NCBI GenBank assembly: GCA_023052935.1
Contig: CM041292.1
Coordinates: 102,615,906-102,679,905 of the forward strand
Direction: 5' to 3'
DNA length: 64,000 nt
DNA from: Piezodorus guildinii
Taxonomy: Eukaryota; Arthropoda; Insecta; Hemiptera; Pentatomidae
Shown here piece by piece: positions 1-11,155 of this stretch. Below the pieces are notes generated by a model. It was not told the DNA's origin. It was given only the letters and a program-made list of their open reading frames with translations, and did no database searches. The translations under genes were made by a program, and so were the position numbers. Numbering within the stretch: the stretch's first letter is position 1; every line of letters starts with the position of its first letter.

Positions 1-738
1 TTGTAATAGCAATTTTCTATGAATTGTTATAAACAATATTTTGTTAAAAAAGTAAACAATTTTATATAAAAATTAACAATAATATTTAACAAAACAATCG
101 ATGTCTGTGAAAGTCTAGCTTGAAAAATACATATCTGGTATACTTTCATACTATAAATATTTTAAAATTATTACATTCCTTTTTAATATTAAAGAAATAA
201 AAATTACCACAATAGCTTTAAATGCATAATATAATTATTATATCCAGTTTTTCATGTATATAATAAAAAAAAAAATTATTATAAATCATTCTTTTTTGTT
301 AAGATTTTATGTTTGTTCTCATCAAACCTAGTTTATATATTAACTAGAAAATTTAGCATTAAATCTACCCTTATAAACAGCAAAATACTGAAAGATTAAA
401 TATAAATTAATAATATAATATGTTTATAAAAAATAACATCACCCAGTGTGGATTGCTGTTCATATAAAAAAATAAAATAAAAAAAAAAAATAAAATTTTC
501 TTCTATTACATATTATTTAATATTATATCAGTAAGATTGTTGTTTGTGTGATATCATTGACAGTGGAACAAAAAAAAAAAAAATGCATAAAATATTTCAT
601 TTTTATGTGTAAAATTAACAATATTTTGAAAATCATAGGTATCTAAAATATTTAATATGATTTTCTAATTACAAATCTTCACATATCAGGTAACACTCAT
701 TTTTAGCTATCTTAATAAAGGAACTTATTTCTTATGAC
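1..738. other. AT-rich 3' flank of the acetyltransferase gene
   Basis: No coding signal is visible on either strand. The block is AT-rich with A and T runs. It lies downstream of the stop codon of the minus-strand N-acetyltransferase gene and probably holds its 3' UTR. No AATAAA was found on the minus strand close to the stop; an ATTAAA variant lies at about 651-656. Confidence 0.5.
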
Positions 739-940
739 TTAGTTGATTCGATAAACAAAGGTTTTCACACATGTGTGAGGAGGCTCAGTAGAGAAAATAA
801 CTTTGCCTTCTTCATCTTTGTAATCTGCATAATTGAGGCTATAAATGCACTGAAAGCCCAGCTTACTTACTGCGAGTGCAGTAAAGTGTGAAGTGGCATC
901 TGCCTTAACCATTTGGAACCCATTTTCAGCGGCTATTCTC
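739..940 (-). CDS. N-acetyltransferase exon 3 (C-terminal)
   Basis: This exon encodes residues 150-216, the C-terminal half of the GNAT core (from RIAAENGF to YRIN) and the TAA stop at 739-741. The acceptor is TTTCAG with the exon starting at 940; its first base completes Arg150. Confidence 0.88.
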
Positions 941-2717
941 CTGAAACAATATATATAAGGCTAAGTGAAAATAAAATTAAAATATCGATAATTTAGACAT
1001 GAACTCATTATTGAATTTGAAGGCTGAATGAAAAAGGAGTTGGTAAAGAGATCTTATTAATAAAATATTTTTAAAGTTCAAGTTTGCAGTTGATACTGGT
1101 GGGTATTGATTTCGTTATTACCGAACATGGCAGATATATTAAATGATATGTTAATATTTGATAAAATAAAAGGTTATGAAAAGTTAAATATAAAAAAAAA
1201 AATAAATAAATAAAAAAAGAAGTGAAGAATACAGGGGAATCTCCATTATCTAGAGTTGAAATTGAAACCTGATCATGTAATTATTTTTATTGTGACAAAA
1301 GAAGGCTAAGAATGGTTTTAAAGGCACTGCTTTGATATGTTTTAGCCTGAAAGATAGATGGAGTTACCCAACACTCGCTTATTATGCCTCCCTCTATTGG
1401 AATTAGTAATGAATTTATTTGTCTCTTTTGTTCAAGGCATAAATACACTCAAGCTTCTTGCATGTATCTAGCATACAGCAATGGCCATTTATGTATTGAC
1501 AGGTATCTACACCCATTTTAATGTTCAAGAAAAGTGGGATAACTCATATACTCAAGTGAATTGAGAGTAGATGATCGGTCACTATTATTATATTTCCTTC
1601 TGAATTTCTTATTGTAGACAGGTTCTTCAAATTCTGTTACCAAAATCATCTCTACTTTTAAAACCATTTTTCTTTACCTATATTTATTCTAATAAAAAAT
1701 GCTGTCCTAAACTATTGTCATTTAGTTCACCGAGATATATAAAATTGACCAAAGTAGGTCTAAGCAAGGGTAGTTTTTGTATAAAATGAAATATCGATAA
1801 CAGAGGATCAAATGAAATGAGTAAACAAAATGGCTCATCTTATATTAAATTAAGAGGATCTCAAACCTCCTAGAATAAAATTTAAGTATATGATTACATT
1901 GAGGCTTTTAGATTATAATGATAGTAATTTTATGGCTTTTGTTTTATTTTTATTAAATATGCTGAGGCTTTATGCCTTTGAACATTTAGTACAATTGCAA
2001 AAAGTACTTATTGTTTTTCACCCTTTAACAAGTTATGAACGAAGAACAGCTTTTTAAAAAGCCACATCAACCTTAATCAATCTACGTTAATTTCGTTTTT
2101 TCATAACAATATTGTTGGGAGTGGTTCTTTATTTTACCTGGTCTCATCGAATAGTGCCTTCGCGATGCCCCGTCCCCTGTAGGCTTCGTCCACAGAAGCT
2201 ACTCTGATGTCCAAGAACTTGTGGACGTCTTGAAACCTGCCAAAGATGTCTGCCTCGTTATAGACCTTATCGAGCAGGTCTTGGATTTTGCGGAACTTGA
2301 CGTTGTTGCATTCCATTTCTTCTTCTTCTTCTGATCGGTTCACTACACCGTTGAGGCATACACCGATGATGTCTCCAGAAGGTGAAACTGCCTTGAGCGA
2401 GAATCCTAGAAAGAAAACATCAGAAAATGTAAATGAAAGCATGGACTTTTCTTTTCCTTTTTTTTTTTTTTTTTATTCATCACAATAATTATAGTTTAAA
2501 TCCCTTAGGATTGTGTTGTTATGGAACTTTACTCACCATCAGGAATGGGCTCCACGCAGAATTTTTCGAGTTCCACGCAGGTTGGCTGTTCGTCAAGTAG
2601 TCCGATGGACAGATTGAGTGGTTCGTCCCTGAAGAAGAACTTCCTCAGGAAGGAAAGGACATTTTCGATGTCGTCGGTGGTTATGGTTGCTACCGAGTAA
2701 CCTTTTGGCTCGGCCAT
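739..2717 (-). CDS. arylalkylamine (dopamine) N-acetyltransferase, three coding exons
   Basis: This is a GNAT-fold enzyme that would transfer acetyl from acetyl-CoA to arylalkylamines such as dopamine, serotonin or octopamine in the cytosol; in insects these enzymes serve cuticle tanning, amine inactivation and melatonin synthesis. The coding sequence is join(2537..2717, 2138..2405, 739..940) on the minus strand: 651 nt, 216 residues plus stop, close to the usual 210-240 of the insect family. All junctions are GT-AG and keep frame: exon 1 ends one base into Gly61 and exon 2 ends two bases into Arg150. Recognisable parts are DEPLN at residues 31-35, typical of insect iAANATs, and RGRGIA at 137-142, the acetyl-CoA pyrophosphate-binding loop. 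The C-terminal strand ends YRIN. An acidic run SEEEEEME at 85-92 is unusual. The start is the ATG at 2717; the six upstream codons of that exon are also open (back to the acceptor at 2736), so an upstream coding exon is possible. The exact substrate and paralogue are not determined. Confidence 0.9.
941..2137 (-). other. intron 2 of the N-acetyltransferase gene
   Basis: A 1,197-nt intron with donor AG/GTAAAA at 2137-2136 and acceptor TTTCAG ending at 941. It is AT-rich; no repeat family or nested gene was recognised in it. Confidence 0.85.
2138..2405 (-). CDS. N-acetyltransferase exon 2 (central, CoA-binding)
   Basis: A 268-nt exon for residues 61-150, containing the acidic run and the RGRGIA acetyl-CoA-binding loop. 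Acceptor TTTCTAG lies just before 2405; the donor GTAAAA follows 2138. Confidence 0.9.
2406..2536 (-). other. intron 1 of the N-acetyltransferase gene
   Basis: A short 131-nt intron, donor GTGAGT at 2536-2531, acceptor TTTCTAG. On the minus strand it carries an A-run of about 18 that corresponds to the T-run near 2458-2474. Confidence 0.85.
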
Positions 2718-2735
2718 GGGGCTCTTTGAGATACC
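2537..2735 (-). CDS. N-acetyltransferase exon 1 (first coding exon)
   Basis: The exon begins at 2735 after a TTTTTTGTAG acceptor, so at least one more exon, coding or 5' UTR, lies upstream at higher coordinates. Translation most simply starts at the ATG 2717-2715 (MAEPKGYS). The 18 bases before it are in frame and open. No partner exon could be identified in the AT-rich sequence beyond 2736. Confidence 0.85.
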
Positions 2736-3349
2736 CTACAAAAAAGATAGACATGTAATTTCTAATGTGTTCATCCAGATCTTAGCATATGTATTGTTTA
2801 TAATATAAATAAAATTCAGAATTTATATTTAAATGATATATTACTATGATTAAGAGTAATTTTGCTTAAGAATAAAAATAAACAATATAAATAAATTGAT
2901 TTTGCTTTTTAAAAAAGCTGTTTTGCAATTATATTTTAAAATTATTTTTTTATTTAACAAAAAATTGTTTAGTATATAGGATTTAGGATTAGGAATGATG
3001 ATTAGGCGTCTAACTTCGTGTTTTTTTACGCCATATACTGATTGTTTGGTAAATTATGAGGTAAGAATTAAAGTTATATTGCTTGCTTACAGATAAAGTA
3101 ATAATATACATACATATATACACACACATACACATACATATATTAATATATATATATATATATATATATGTAGTAATATAACATTTGATATAATTAAAAT
3201 GGATAAATTAAAAAAAATAAACGAAAAGTAATTGCTTTTGTATGTTGAAAATCAAACAAAAAAAAAGAACATTATGTTATAATGTTTCACATTTTATGAA
3301 AGTATGGACATTTTTCATAGATTTGTAACTCTTTTTTTCATATTGTAAA
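2736..3349. other. AT-rich interval with CA/TA microsatellite
   Basis: No gene was recognised. A mixed CATA/CACA/TA simple repeat occupies about 3107-3170. The upstream part probably holds an intron and promoter of the acetyltransferase gene, but no core promoter could be chosen. Confidence 0.4.
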
Positions 3350-3672
3350 TATTTTCAAAATTGGTATTTTTAATTTTCTCTTATCCAATTATTCACCTTT
3401 CATTGAATTTCTTTTGTCCCTTTTGTTTCCAATTAATACTATATTTGTGAATTGTCAGAACTACTGTTTCACTTTGTTTTTAATTATCAGTATAATTTAT
3501 TTTACTTATCATCTTTATATATTGCATTCTACTGCTGTTTGTTACCTTTGTTTTTTTATAACCCTGAATAAGGCCTATAATTTAGGCCGAAACGTGAGTA
3601 CCATTAAATTAAGTTTATACTTAATTGTGTGTCATTTGACTGCACCCTCAACTAACTTCTCCCATATATAAA
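3350..3672 (+). mobile_element. family P (Penelope-like) repeat, copy 1
   Basis: This block is homologous to the reverse complement of 30965-31330 along about 300 bp. It contains the hammerhead-like motif at 3561-3596 and then a tail containing TTTGACTGCACCC and CAACTAACTTCTC, which recurs at the ends of the copies near 14142, 30968 and 37398. No long ORF is supported. Assignment to Penelope-like elements or retrozymes is an inference from the ribozyme-like motif. Confidence 0.5.
3561..3596 (+). ncRNA. degenerate hammerhead-ribozyme-like motif
   Basis: The order is CTGAATA, one extra A, a GGCC/GGCC stem II, then GAAACG. G8 of the CTGANGA core is changed to T, and the stem I partners do not pair well. 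It is probably an inactive copy. Confidence 0.4.
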
Positions 3673-4162
3673 CACAGTAAACTATTCTCACTTCACAAAA
3701 TAAAAAGAAAAAGAAACATTGAAATCAGATTAGCTGAGATATGGCATTTTAACTTAGTAGTCTTGATTCGTAAATTATTATTCTCCGCAGGTTTGTATTC
3801 TTAGTTGTTCGTGTTTCTTTTATTCTTTAACTAATTAAAACTATACGTCCTCATGAACAAATAAGATATCGAAATATCTCCTTAATAAATATTATTTGAG
3901 CTATAAAATGTAAAAAGACCATTACTATTGATTTTTTTTTTTTATGTTCTTCAACTTTTTTTATTTACAATTTGTGCGATAAACGTAAGACTTTTTGAGA
4001 TATTCACGAAAAAAACTTAAACATTAGTTTTCTCCACTTCCCCTTCTTCCAACAAAACCTGACGCAAGAAATCATGATAATTTTGACCAGTTATTTCTGA
4101 AAGTATAATGAACAATATATAACAAGTTTCTTCCTTCTATTTTTAACGCTTTGGTTACTGTT
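3673..4162. other. unassigned AT-rich interval
   Basis: Nothing recognisable was found on either strand; homopolymer A and T runs only. Confidence 0.4.
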
Positions 4163-4275
4163 CTAATAAAAAGTTAATTGAATCTGGATAAGCGAAATTG
4201 AGGACGATCACTGTATCATCGTCCGATTAGCCACAGTGGTAGCATAAATTGACGTTAAATGATTAAACAAACAGT
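4163..4275 (+). repeat. family S SINE, 3' fragment
   Basis: It matches the 3' part of the SINE family: CTGGATAAGC, GTCCGATTAGCCACAG, GACGTTAAAT and an A-rich AAACAAACAG tail. The tRNA-like head is missing. Confidence 0.6.
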
Positions 4276-6039
4276 TAATCTATTAATAGAATGATTTTGA
4301 AAATGTAATATTTTTCCCTGTACTAAGGGGATGTGCACAGGCAGAGGGGTGGACAGAAAAGTTCTTGAGACTAATAATAATTATTTTAAAATTATAGATA
4401 AAACTAAAATGAGTTATTAGGATAAATGTTGTAGTTAGAGAATGTTTTTGTTGATGATAAATAGAAGTTTGGGGACAATAAAATAATTTCGAGTTCGCGT
4501 CTCGGTCCTGGGGATGGGAGAGCTTTTGTGCGGGGAATTAATCCTCCGCCCTCACCCCCTGATCCGAGAAAAACCCCGTATAGCCTAAGAAGGCGAGGTA
4601 GGAGGGAACAAAAAGAGCGTAGAGATTCTTTTTACTTCCAAGAATACACCTATTTTTTTAATTAATAGATGTATAAACAGTGTTTGAAAAAAATAACGCA
4701 TATTTTCAAACTGAAATCCTGAGTACACTCTTGGGTGCGCAACGGCTGCTAGCTGCCAGACCTGATGCATCCTTGTCAACATTCAGTAAGTAATGCATTA
4801 ACACAAAACCAGCTATACTGAAACGAAAAAAGAACCTATAAACGAAGTGATTGATTTTTAAGAAATAGTTTTTAGTAATTTCATCATACTAAACAGATGC
4901 TAGGATATAAACTTTTTGGAATATCATACATATATAGGTAGGTATATTTTCGGTTTGTTTCTATGATAATAGCTGTTTATACTTCCACTGAGTGTAACGG
5001 ACTTGGGAGAATTTAGTATTGAATAAAATATGCAGAGCGTGAAGAGTATTAGGACCAAGTTCAATGGCACTTAAGAGTTAGGTAACCCGGACCAGGACCA
5101 GGGTACTAGGCCTCAACCTTGCGGTGCCATAGACCTCACCTTCACGGCCAACTTCTGTTGTGACGAGATTTCGACCAGGGTTCACTATCCTCCACAAGGA
5201 AATCTGTAGGCCTTTTAATAGGCTTATTTCATTCATAAAAAATTGTGGTTTCAGTCGCATTCTTTCCTCGTAAAATGCGTATCGGTTTTTTTTTTTTTTT
5301 TTTTATGCGTCTTGTATGTTTACTAATGAATCGTACTACTGCTGAGGTATCTGACCCCAAATCCAAACCTGTTTGCGTCTCTATTGCAAGCCTTGGAGAC
5401 GATGTTCGGATTCCCAAGATTTCCCGATTAGATACCTGAATAAAGTTGTAAAATGACTTTGCATTTTTCTAGAAATATAAATTCACTGAACTTTGGACAA
5501 GAGGTTCGCGCGAAGGTATGGCAGCACCCTCATTTGCCTTTTGAATGATAGCCTTCAAAGGCGAGGTAGGGGGGGGGGGATAAAAAACAAAAACCAAAAA
5601 AAACAAAAACATGTGAATGAATTAGTTATACAGTTTTTGTGCCCTAAAAACCCCAAAACACTTTTAACCATCCTAGTACCCAAGGTTCAATTTTCGACTC
5701 AATTTTCTGCAGACCACTCCTCCAAACCATCTGATGATTTGTCCGACACTTGACTTTGTTCTTTCTATATAATAGAATATCTGGCCTATAATATTTTAAT
5801 ATTTAATCTGTTTAAAAATGGTATTTTGAAATAACATAAGTTTTAATTGGAATGGGGTAGTTCTGTTGGGATACCCTTAATAAGCAGGTCCAATCTCGCG
5901 CCTAACAGAATGAGGAAATGTAATGTAATAGTTCTTGACTTTTGCAGGAGAAACTCCTTTAGCTAAAGCTAGGCTTTATATATTGGGCGTATCCTTCAAT
6001 GTTTTTTTATTATTATTGGTTTGGCTCTACAACACATTG
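4276..6039. other. unassigned interval with small GC-richer blocks
   Basis: No gene was recognised. GC-richer blocks lie at about 4490-4610 and 5080-5220, and short pieces GGCGAGGTAGG recur at about 4594 and 5560, so these are probably fragments of an old repeat. The short ORFs here are broken by homopolymers and show no known domain. Confidence 0.35.
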
Positions 6040-6320
6040 ACGCGGCCTGGTCTCCTCAACCAGCAACTTCCAGAAGTTTCTGTCCTGTGCTGCAGCCATT
6101 CAGTTTTGGACTCCTGAACTCCTCACATCCGCAGACACACAGTCAATCCACCGAAAGCGGGGGCGACCGACTCTCCTCCGGCCATGGACTATCTTCGTCA
6201 ATAATCTTTTAGGAGTTTCATGTTCCTCCATCCTGGTCTCATGTCCAGCCCATCTTAGGCGAAGTCGCTTGTTAACGCTGACGCTAATAACGTCAGGCTC
6301 TCTAAAGAAGGTCACCTAGA
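6040..6320 (-). pseudogene. non-LTR retrotransposon C-terminal remnant (RTE-like)
   Basis: The minus-strand translation has LRLRWAGHETRMEEHETPK, then GRRRVGRPRFRWID and SSGVQN. This is the widely shared C-terminal tail of insect endonuclease/reverse-transcriptase elements (RLRWxGHVxRM ... GRRxVGRPRxRWxD). The frame breaks after GVQN, although a related reading (EVAG region) continues toward 6050. No reverse transcriptase core is present, so this is a dead fragment. Assignment to a clade more precise than RTE/L1-like is not possible from the tail. Confidence 0.65.
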
Positions 6321-7638
6321 TTACACACCATAGGATCACCTTTCCTAGAAAGCCATGCAGGTATGCACCAAGGAGGCAGTGCATACTAGGATACGTAAAG
6401 AGGGTTAGTGGCCCCACTATCCGAAAACAAATCACTACGAAACCTTCAGTGGTTTGAAAAGAAAACCTAAAGATTTATTACGTTGACATCAGCTGCATAT
6501 ATACCGGTGGTTAAACAACATCTTAAAAAAACAGAATGCTTAATAAAGTAGAAGAATGCTATTGCAGTTTTAATTAGTGCATTTTTCAACCCCTCGACCC
6601 TTTTCCTTTTCCTAATTTGATTAGTGTAGATAAGTTTGAAATGTAGGATTATGAAATACATCCATTCATCTCGGATCATGTCTGCTTCTTTATCTTTTTT
6701 GACAGTCTGATATTGTAGCTTGCTATTAGATAAAAGTGACACTAGAATCATGTATTTGTACGATACTCTTTTCTACGATATACTGTATAAAGATATCACA
6801 TACATCGAAATAACAATGGTTCACTACTTTTATTATATCAAACTAAGTTAATAAAAAAAATTAAAAAACGGTAATTGATAATACCATTTTTAATTCTAAA
6901 TTAATATTGTGAATTCATAATGATTGTCAGTAACGAATTTTAAAATATAATTTGATTTTTAATGTAGCACTAATATTGCATCTCACTATTACATTATCTT
7001 TAACTCAGATTTATTTATTAAATTGCTCACCTATATTTTTAAAAGTGTACCACCATAACCACTGTAATCACCATTACAGACCATTTGAATATGTAGGACA
7101 GTAATGTCCATTAAATGCCTGGCAAATAATTTCAATTTTTCGTGCAATTTTATAAACAAAGCGGAATAAAAAACATTATGTTGTACCTCAAATAGTGGAT
7201 CTCCCCGCATAGGCTAACTTAACACTGACTCGCGCTGGTCTCCCCTCCTTAGCGATTCAAAAATAACTCTACAATTCTCGATAAAGATATTCTAATCGTC
7301 CATTCATTAGATCACTCTTTATATTATCACTGCAAGATAATAATTTAAAAAAAAATCATTTAAGGTTTTTATTTAAGATTTTCTCAATCCGTTGCGAATC
7401 GGTAGAATCGTCAAGAAGAGGAGTCTGGAGGTACATGTTCTCTGTTGATTTAGCCAATCTCTCTTCTAGATATTGCTTTATATGACTATTTAGTCGTGTT
7501 TTTTTTTCTGAAAAAAAGGACCTTTTGCATAGTATCAAAGTTCTTCGTTTCATTATTGATTTTTTTTTTTCGTTATACCTTATTAATTCCTTTAATGTCA
7601 ATTACTGTTATAGAAGTGTAGTAAATATAATTATGAAC
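6321..7638. other. unassigned AT-rich interval
   Basis: No gene, repeat family or structure was recognised. Short ORFs at 6467-6751 and 7356-7601 (minus) show no known domain. Confidence 0.35.
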
Positions 7639-7698
7639 AGAATAATTGGAACTTTCTCTTCTCTTTTTTTTTTATTCATTTTAACATAAATAAAACTT

Positions 7699-7741
7699 TA
7701 ATGACGTTTCGAGGTATTTTTTTTGCCTCATCTTCAGATTA
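7699..7741 (-). ncRNA. hammerhead-ribozyme-like motif
   Basis: In minus-strand order: stem I TAAT, core CTGAAGA, an extra T, stem II GAGG/CCTC, GAAAC, GTC, stem I ATTA. The core matches CTGANGA and the cleavage triplet would be GTC. The extra base between the core and stem II departs from the textbook consensus, so activity is uncertain. Confidence 0.5.
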
Positions 7742-7983
7742 TCCTACAAAATTAATATTTCTATATTGCACAAAATATTGGTCATATAGATTATGATCTC
7801 TTTATTTATATATATCATTAATATAAAAATAATTTCGCCAATGATTGTTAAATTTTTTTTTATTTCACTATCACATAAACTAAAATTGTTTGAAAATTTA
7901 TACTGCTATTTAAATGCCAGTATGAAGCAGACATGTATATGACCAATATCTTGTGCAATATGGAAATATTTATTTTTATTGGA

Positions 7984-8028
7984 TAATCTGAAGATGAGGC
8001 AAAAAAAAAAAACCTCGAAACGTCATTA
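7984..8028 (+). ncRNA. hammerhead-ribozyme-like motif
   Basis: This is the inverted partner of 7699-7741 with the same elements: TAAT, CTGAAGA, T, GAGG, A-rich loop, CCTC, GAAAC, GTC, ATTA. Only the length of the A-rich loop differs. Confidence 0.5.
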
Positions 8029-8207
8029 AAGTTTTATTTTTGTTAAAATAAAAAAAAAGAGAAGAGAAAGTTCCAATTATTCTATTTATAACTTATTAAT
8101 CCCTTTCGATTGAATAGAAAAGTAAATTCATTTAACACTCCCTCTAACTTTAAATTCTCTATATATCCATTATCACATGGGTGTCATCTGCTATTTATCT
8201 CCGAAAC

Positions 8208-8612
8208 CACTTGTCTGGTGGCGTAGTGGCACCATGTTGTTGGCACTAAAAATATTAAAACAATTTTAGTTTATGTAATAGTAAAATAATTTTTTTTTAA
8301 TGCCCAAAGTCGAGGGTGAAATCACGGTAGATGGACCTAGGATTAAAATCCTTGGTTGTGCTGTCCTTAAGAAGAAACGTTAAATGGTAGTCCCGAGCCT
8401 ATGCGATTTCAGGTACTCGTTAAAGATCCCTATTCTAATTAAACGAGGAAAGACAAAATTTAGGACTCCCAAAGTAGCACCGTCTGATCAGCCTTAGTGG
8501 CTAACGCACAAAATCGTCTGTTTTCCCTTTTCAAAATTTTAAAAATACAGCTTTTTTGTCGGATTAGCCACATCGGACAGCAGCATTAGGTGATGTCAAA
8601 TAAATAAACGAA
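8208..8612 (+). repeat. family S SINE, rearranged copy
   Basis: The head TCTGGTGGCGTAGTGGCACC resembles the tRNA-like start. The body (CCTAGGATTAAAATCCTTGG, TACTCGTTAAAGATCCC, AATTTAGGACTCCC) and the tail (GTGATGTCAAATAAATAAAC) follow in order. Extra AT-rich sequence lies after the head, and a second partial 3' end follows at about 8560-8612, so two fused copies or internal insertions are likely. Confidence 0.6.
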
Positions 8613-8710
8613 GAACACAGAGAATGTAAGGGTTATTAAAAATATGAGTAAAATAATCGCATATAATAATTACTTTCTATTTCATCCACTTTGGATTTCA
8701 ATTAAAAATA

Positions 8711-9338
8711 GTATCCTTTAATAATACCCCACTCATAGCTGTTGAACAAATCCGATACTAAGGATTCCATCTTGACAAACGTCTTACATGGAATCCTCAT
8801 ACGAGACTAACGACAAGAAACTGCCTGTAGATACCGATTAATACCACACTTACTCGACAAACGTTTTAAACTTCCAATTTATTACAAAAAGTTTATTTAT
8901 GTTACTTTCATCAGACCCACCTGGACTTATAAATTCGAGCTTTGGTGCTCTACTAAACCATCTAATTCCTCTCGCATCCAATCCTTACAATCTAAAATCA
9001 TAAATGCTCCTTATTTCGTTACGAATAAAATCATCCATAATGACCTAAATGTCCCATTTGCCGCAGAACTATCCCGAAACCGATATTCCTCTTTTAATTC
9101 CAAACTCCCGACCCACACTTATCCTCTTGTACGTAACTTATCATTCCTATTTATTCCTGACAACCCTCCGAGGCGATTGAAAAGACGATGGCCTCGATAC
9201 CTAATAAAGTAATTTGACATTGAAGTGATACCACTCGGTAGTTTCTTCATAAGACATCTTCATGTCCATAATTGTAAATTAGCCCATTTTCTTATTGTAT
9301 TTACAGTTGTAAATATCAATAAAATGCTAAAAAAAGTT
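8711..9338 (+). mobile_element. 5'-truncated Jockey-type retrotransposon with 11-bp TSD
   Basis: The sequence matches the last part of ORF2 of the full-length element at 24980 (reading VEQIRYxGxHLDKRLT, IRPTWTY, PPRRLKRRWPR), with frame damage, followed by a 3' UTR and a short A tail. It is flanked by AATTAAAAATA at 8700-8710 and 9339-9349, a target-site duplication made on insertion. It is a non-functional copy of a related subfamily. Confidence 0.8.
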
Positions 9339-10790
9339 AATTAAAAATAAAATAACTCCAATGAAATTATATTTTATAAGTATTTATGTACATTTTATAA
9401 TTAGTAAACTATTTCAGGTTTCCACTGTGCCATTTATTTTTTCTTTAAAATATATCAGTACCCATTTTTATCCAAAAATTCAAATTAATGTTTATGAATG
9501 TTATTTCTGAGAAGAAAAGTGATATTTTATCCGATTATCGCAAAAAAAAAACCTGTTTGTTAAACAGGTTCGAAGGATGGACTATAGATAATTTCAACTT
9601 GAGTAATTATTAAACAAAATTTATAAATCTAAATTTCCTCCCAGCTTTGAAGTAAATGTTAGTGTATAGATATGTACGCAGGCTTGAACGAATATCACTC
9701 TCGATAAGTGATGACCTCGCAGACCTAGGATTGCTTACAAGTCTTGAACTGCGCCAGGCGCAGATGTTTACATAGCTAGGGTTTTTTTTGGGTGTTATTA
9801 CTTTTGCACACTTCACTTTTGGCTATTTCTACCTAGGCTTCAAGTAGGTTCGATTTAGTTAATCCAATAGAATCATCACGTAATGATATGAATGGAACAT
9901 GGTCATTGTGAGGCAGGAATAAAAATTACAATATTTAATTAATGTATGTTTTTCAAAATTGAAAAATGAAACCTTGTATGCTAATAGAAAAAAAAAATTG
10001 TTTTTTATATTGAAATATCCTATCCAATTTTATTCTCCGAACGCCCACGCTTGCGGAAGTTCATGAGTTTAATAGATATGAAATGTATTCTTGTTTTAAC
10101 CGAAATAAGTGGAAATGTATAAGAGAAATTTAAAAATGTTATAAACTAATATTGCGATGGATTTGGTATGGAGGACACTGTCAATAATATAGGAAAGTTA
10201 TGATTAATGAGGAATATAAATAAGACAAAGATAACCGATAATGATTATGGATTGAAAGCAACTACACTAATAAAAAACTATGGTTTGAACCTTTTTTTCA
10301 ACTCGAGATCAGTATTTACTGAAAAAATGGAAAAATATGTAGGTGAAGTGAGATTATTAGCCGTCATATAATATTTTTTCTATGGACCTAGACAAAAGAC
10401 ATCAGGTTTTAAAAGTTGGCAAGACAAATAAAAATTAAAAAAAATAAATGACATTTTTCAAATCTATGCCCGAACTTAATTATCAAATTAGGAAAAAATA
10501 ACTTCATCAAATTTTCAACTTGGTAAAAAAACAAACTTACAGTCATTGAATACTTACAGTTAATTAATTGTATCTTAATTTAAAGTACGGATATCAAATT
10601 ATATGATTTATATGATTTTGTTTTAAATTAGAAATATAATAAGTTAAAATCACTAAGGTATACGAACCTGAAAATTGTTATTTGATATTTATAGTTTATG
10701 GACCTTATGGACCTTTTTTTTGGTATGGGTACTTGTCCCTTATTAATAGTAGCCGATGGCTTCGTAAGACATCAAGAAATTTAATCTGGC
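9339..10790. other. unassigned AT-rich interval
   Basis: No gene was recognised. A perfect 9-bp hairpin lies at 9550-9570. The GC-richer stretch at about 9660-9780 is not assignable. Confidence 0.35.
9550..9570. repeat. perfect 9-bp hairpin
   Basis: AACCTGTTT and AAACAGGTT flank a 3-nt loop, preceded by an A run. Confidence 0.5.
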
Positions 10791-10860
10791 TATAATATAT
10801 ATATATATATTATATATATATATTATATATAATATATTATATATATATATATACTTATGT
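10791..10860. repeat. (TA)n-rich palindromic microsatellite
   Basis: Interrupted TA repeat, self-complementary throughout. Confidence 0.85.
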
Positions 10861-11155
10861 ATACCTTTTTATATATATAATTTTTATTTTTTGTTTTCAA
10901 TTAGTTGTTTTTAATTTTCATTTACGGTATTTATTTACATTACTTTATACTTTTTTTTCTATTGTATATAGATTTGTATATGTACATACATTTATATAAA
11001 TTTCTTTCTCTACCTCTTTCGCCTATGTAAATAATTCAATCTATCTTATGTTTTCTGGCCAGATGTGCTCCCATTATTTGTAACATTCATGTTATTCTAA
11101 GGTACTAAGTCCCAGAATAAAAGCTTTTTTCTTTTCTATTCTATTCTCTACACTT
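10861..11155 (+). repeat. family C repeat, 3' end
   Basis: It shares ATGTAAATAATTCAATCTAT, TTCTGGCCAGA and a CCCAGAATAAA end with 24390-24825 and, inverted, with 53175-53345. It ends in a pyrimidine-rich TATTC/TTCTA tail. It is probably the 3' UTR of a non-LTR element with a simple-repeat tail; no coding part remains. Confidence 0.55.

Larger units (their letters stand above)
7639..8083. mobile_element. family P foldback: inverted pair of hammerhead-bearing arms
   Basis: Two arms of about 147 bp (7639-7786 and 7937-8083) are inverted copies of each other with few differences, separated by about 150 nt. Each arm contains one hammerhead-like motif (7699-7741 minus; 7984-8028 plus). A transcript could fold into a long hairpin, or each strand could present one ribozyme. 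This looks like inverted terminal repeats of a short non-autonomous element; the mechanism is inferred. Confidence 0.7.

Noticed and set aside
5245..5439. 64-codon ORF and its antisense partner
   Set aside because: Both run through a 19-nt T run and show no domain or homology in the window.
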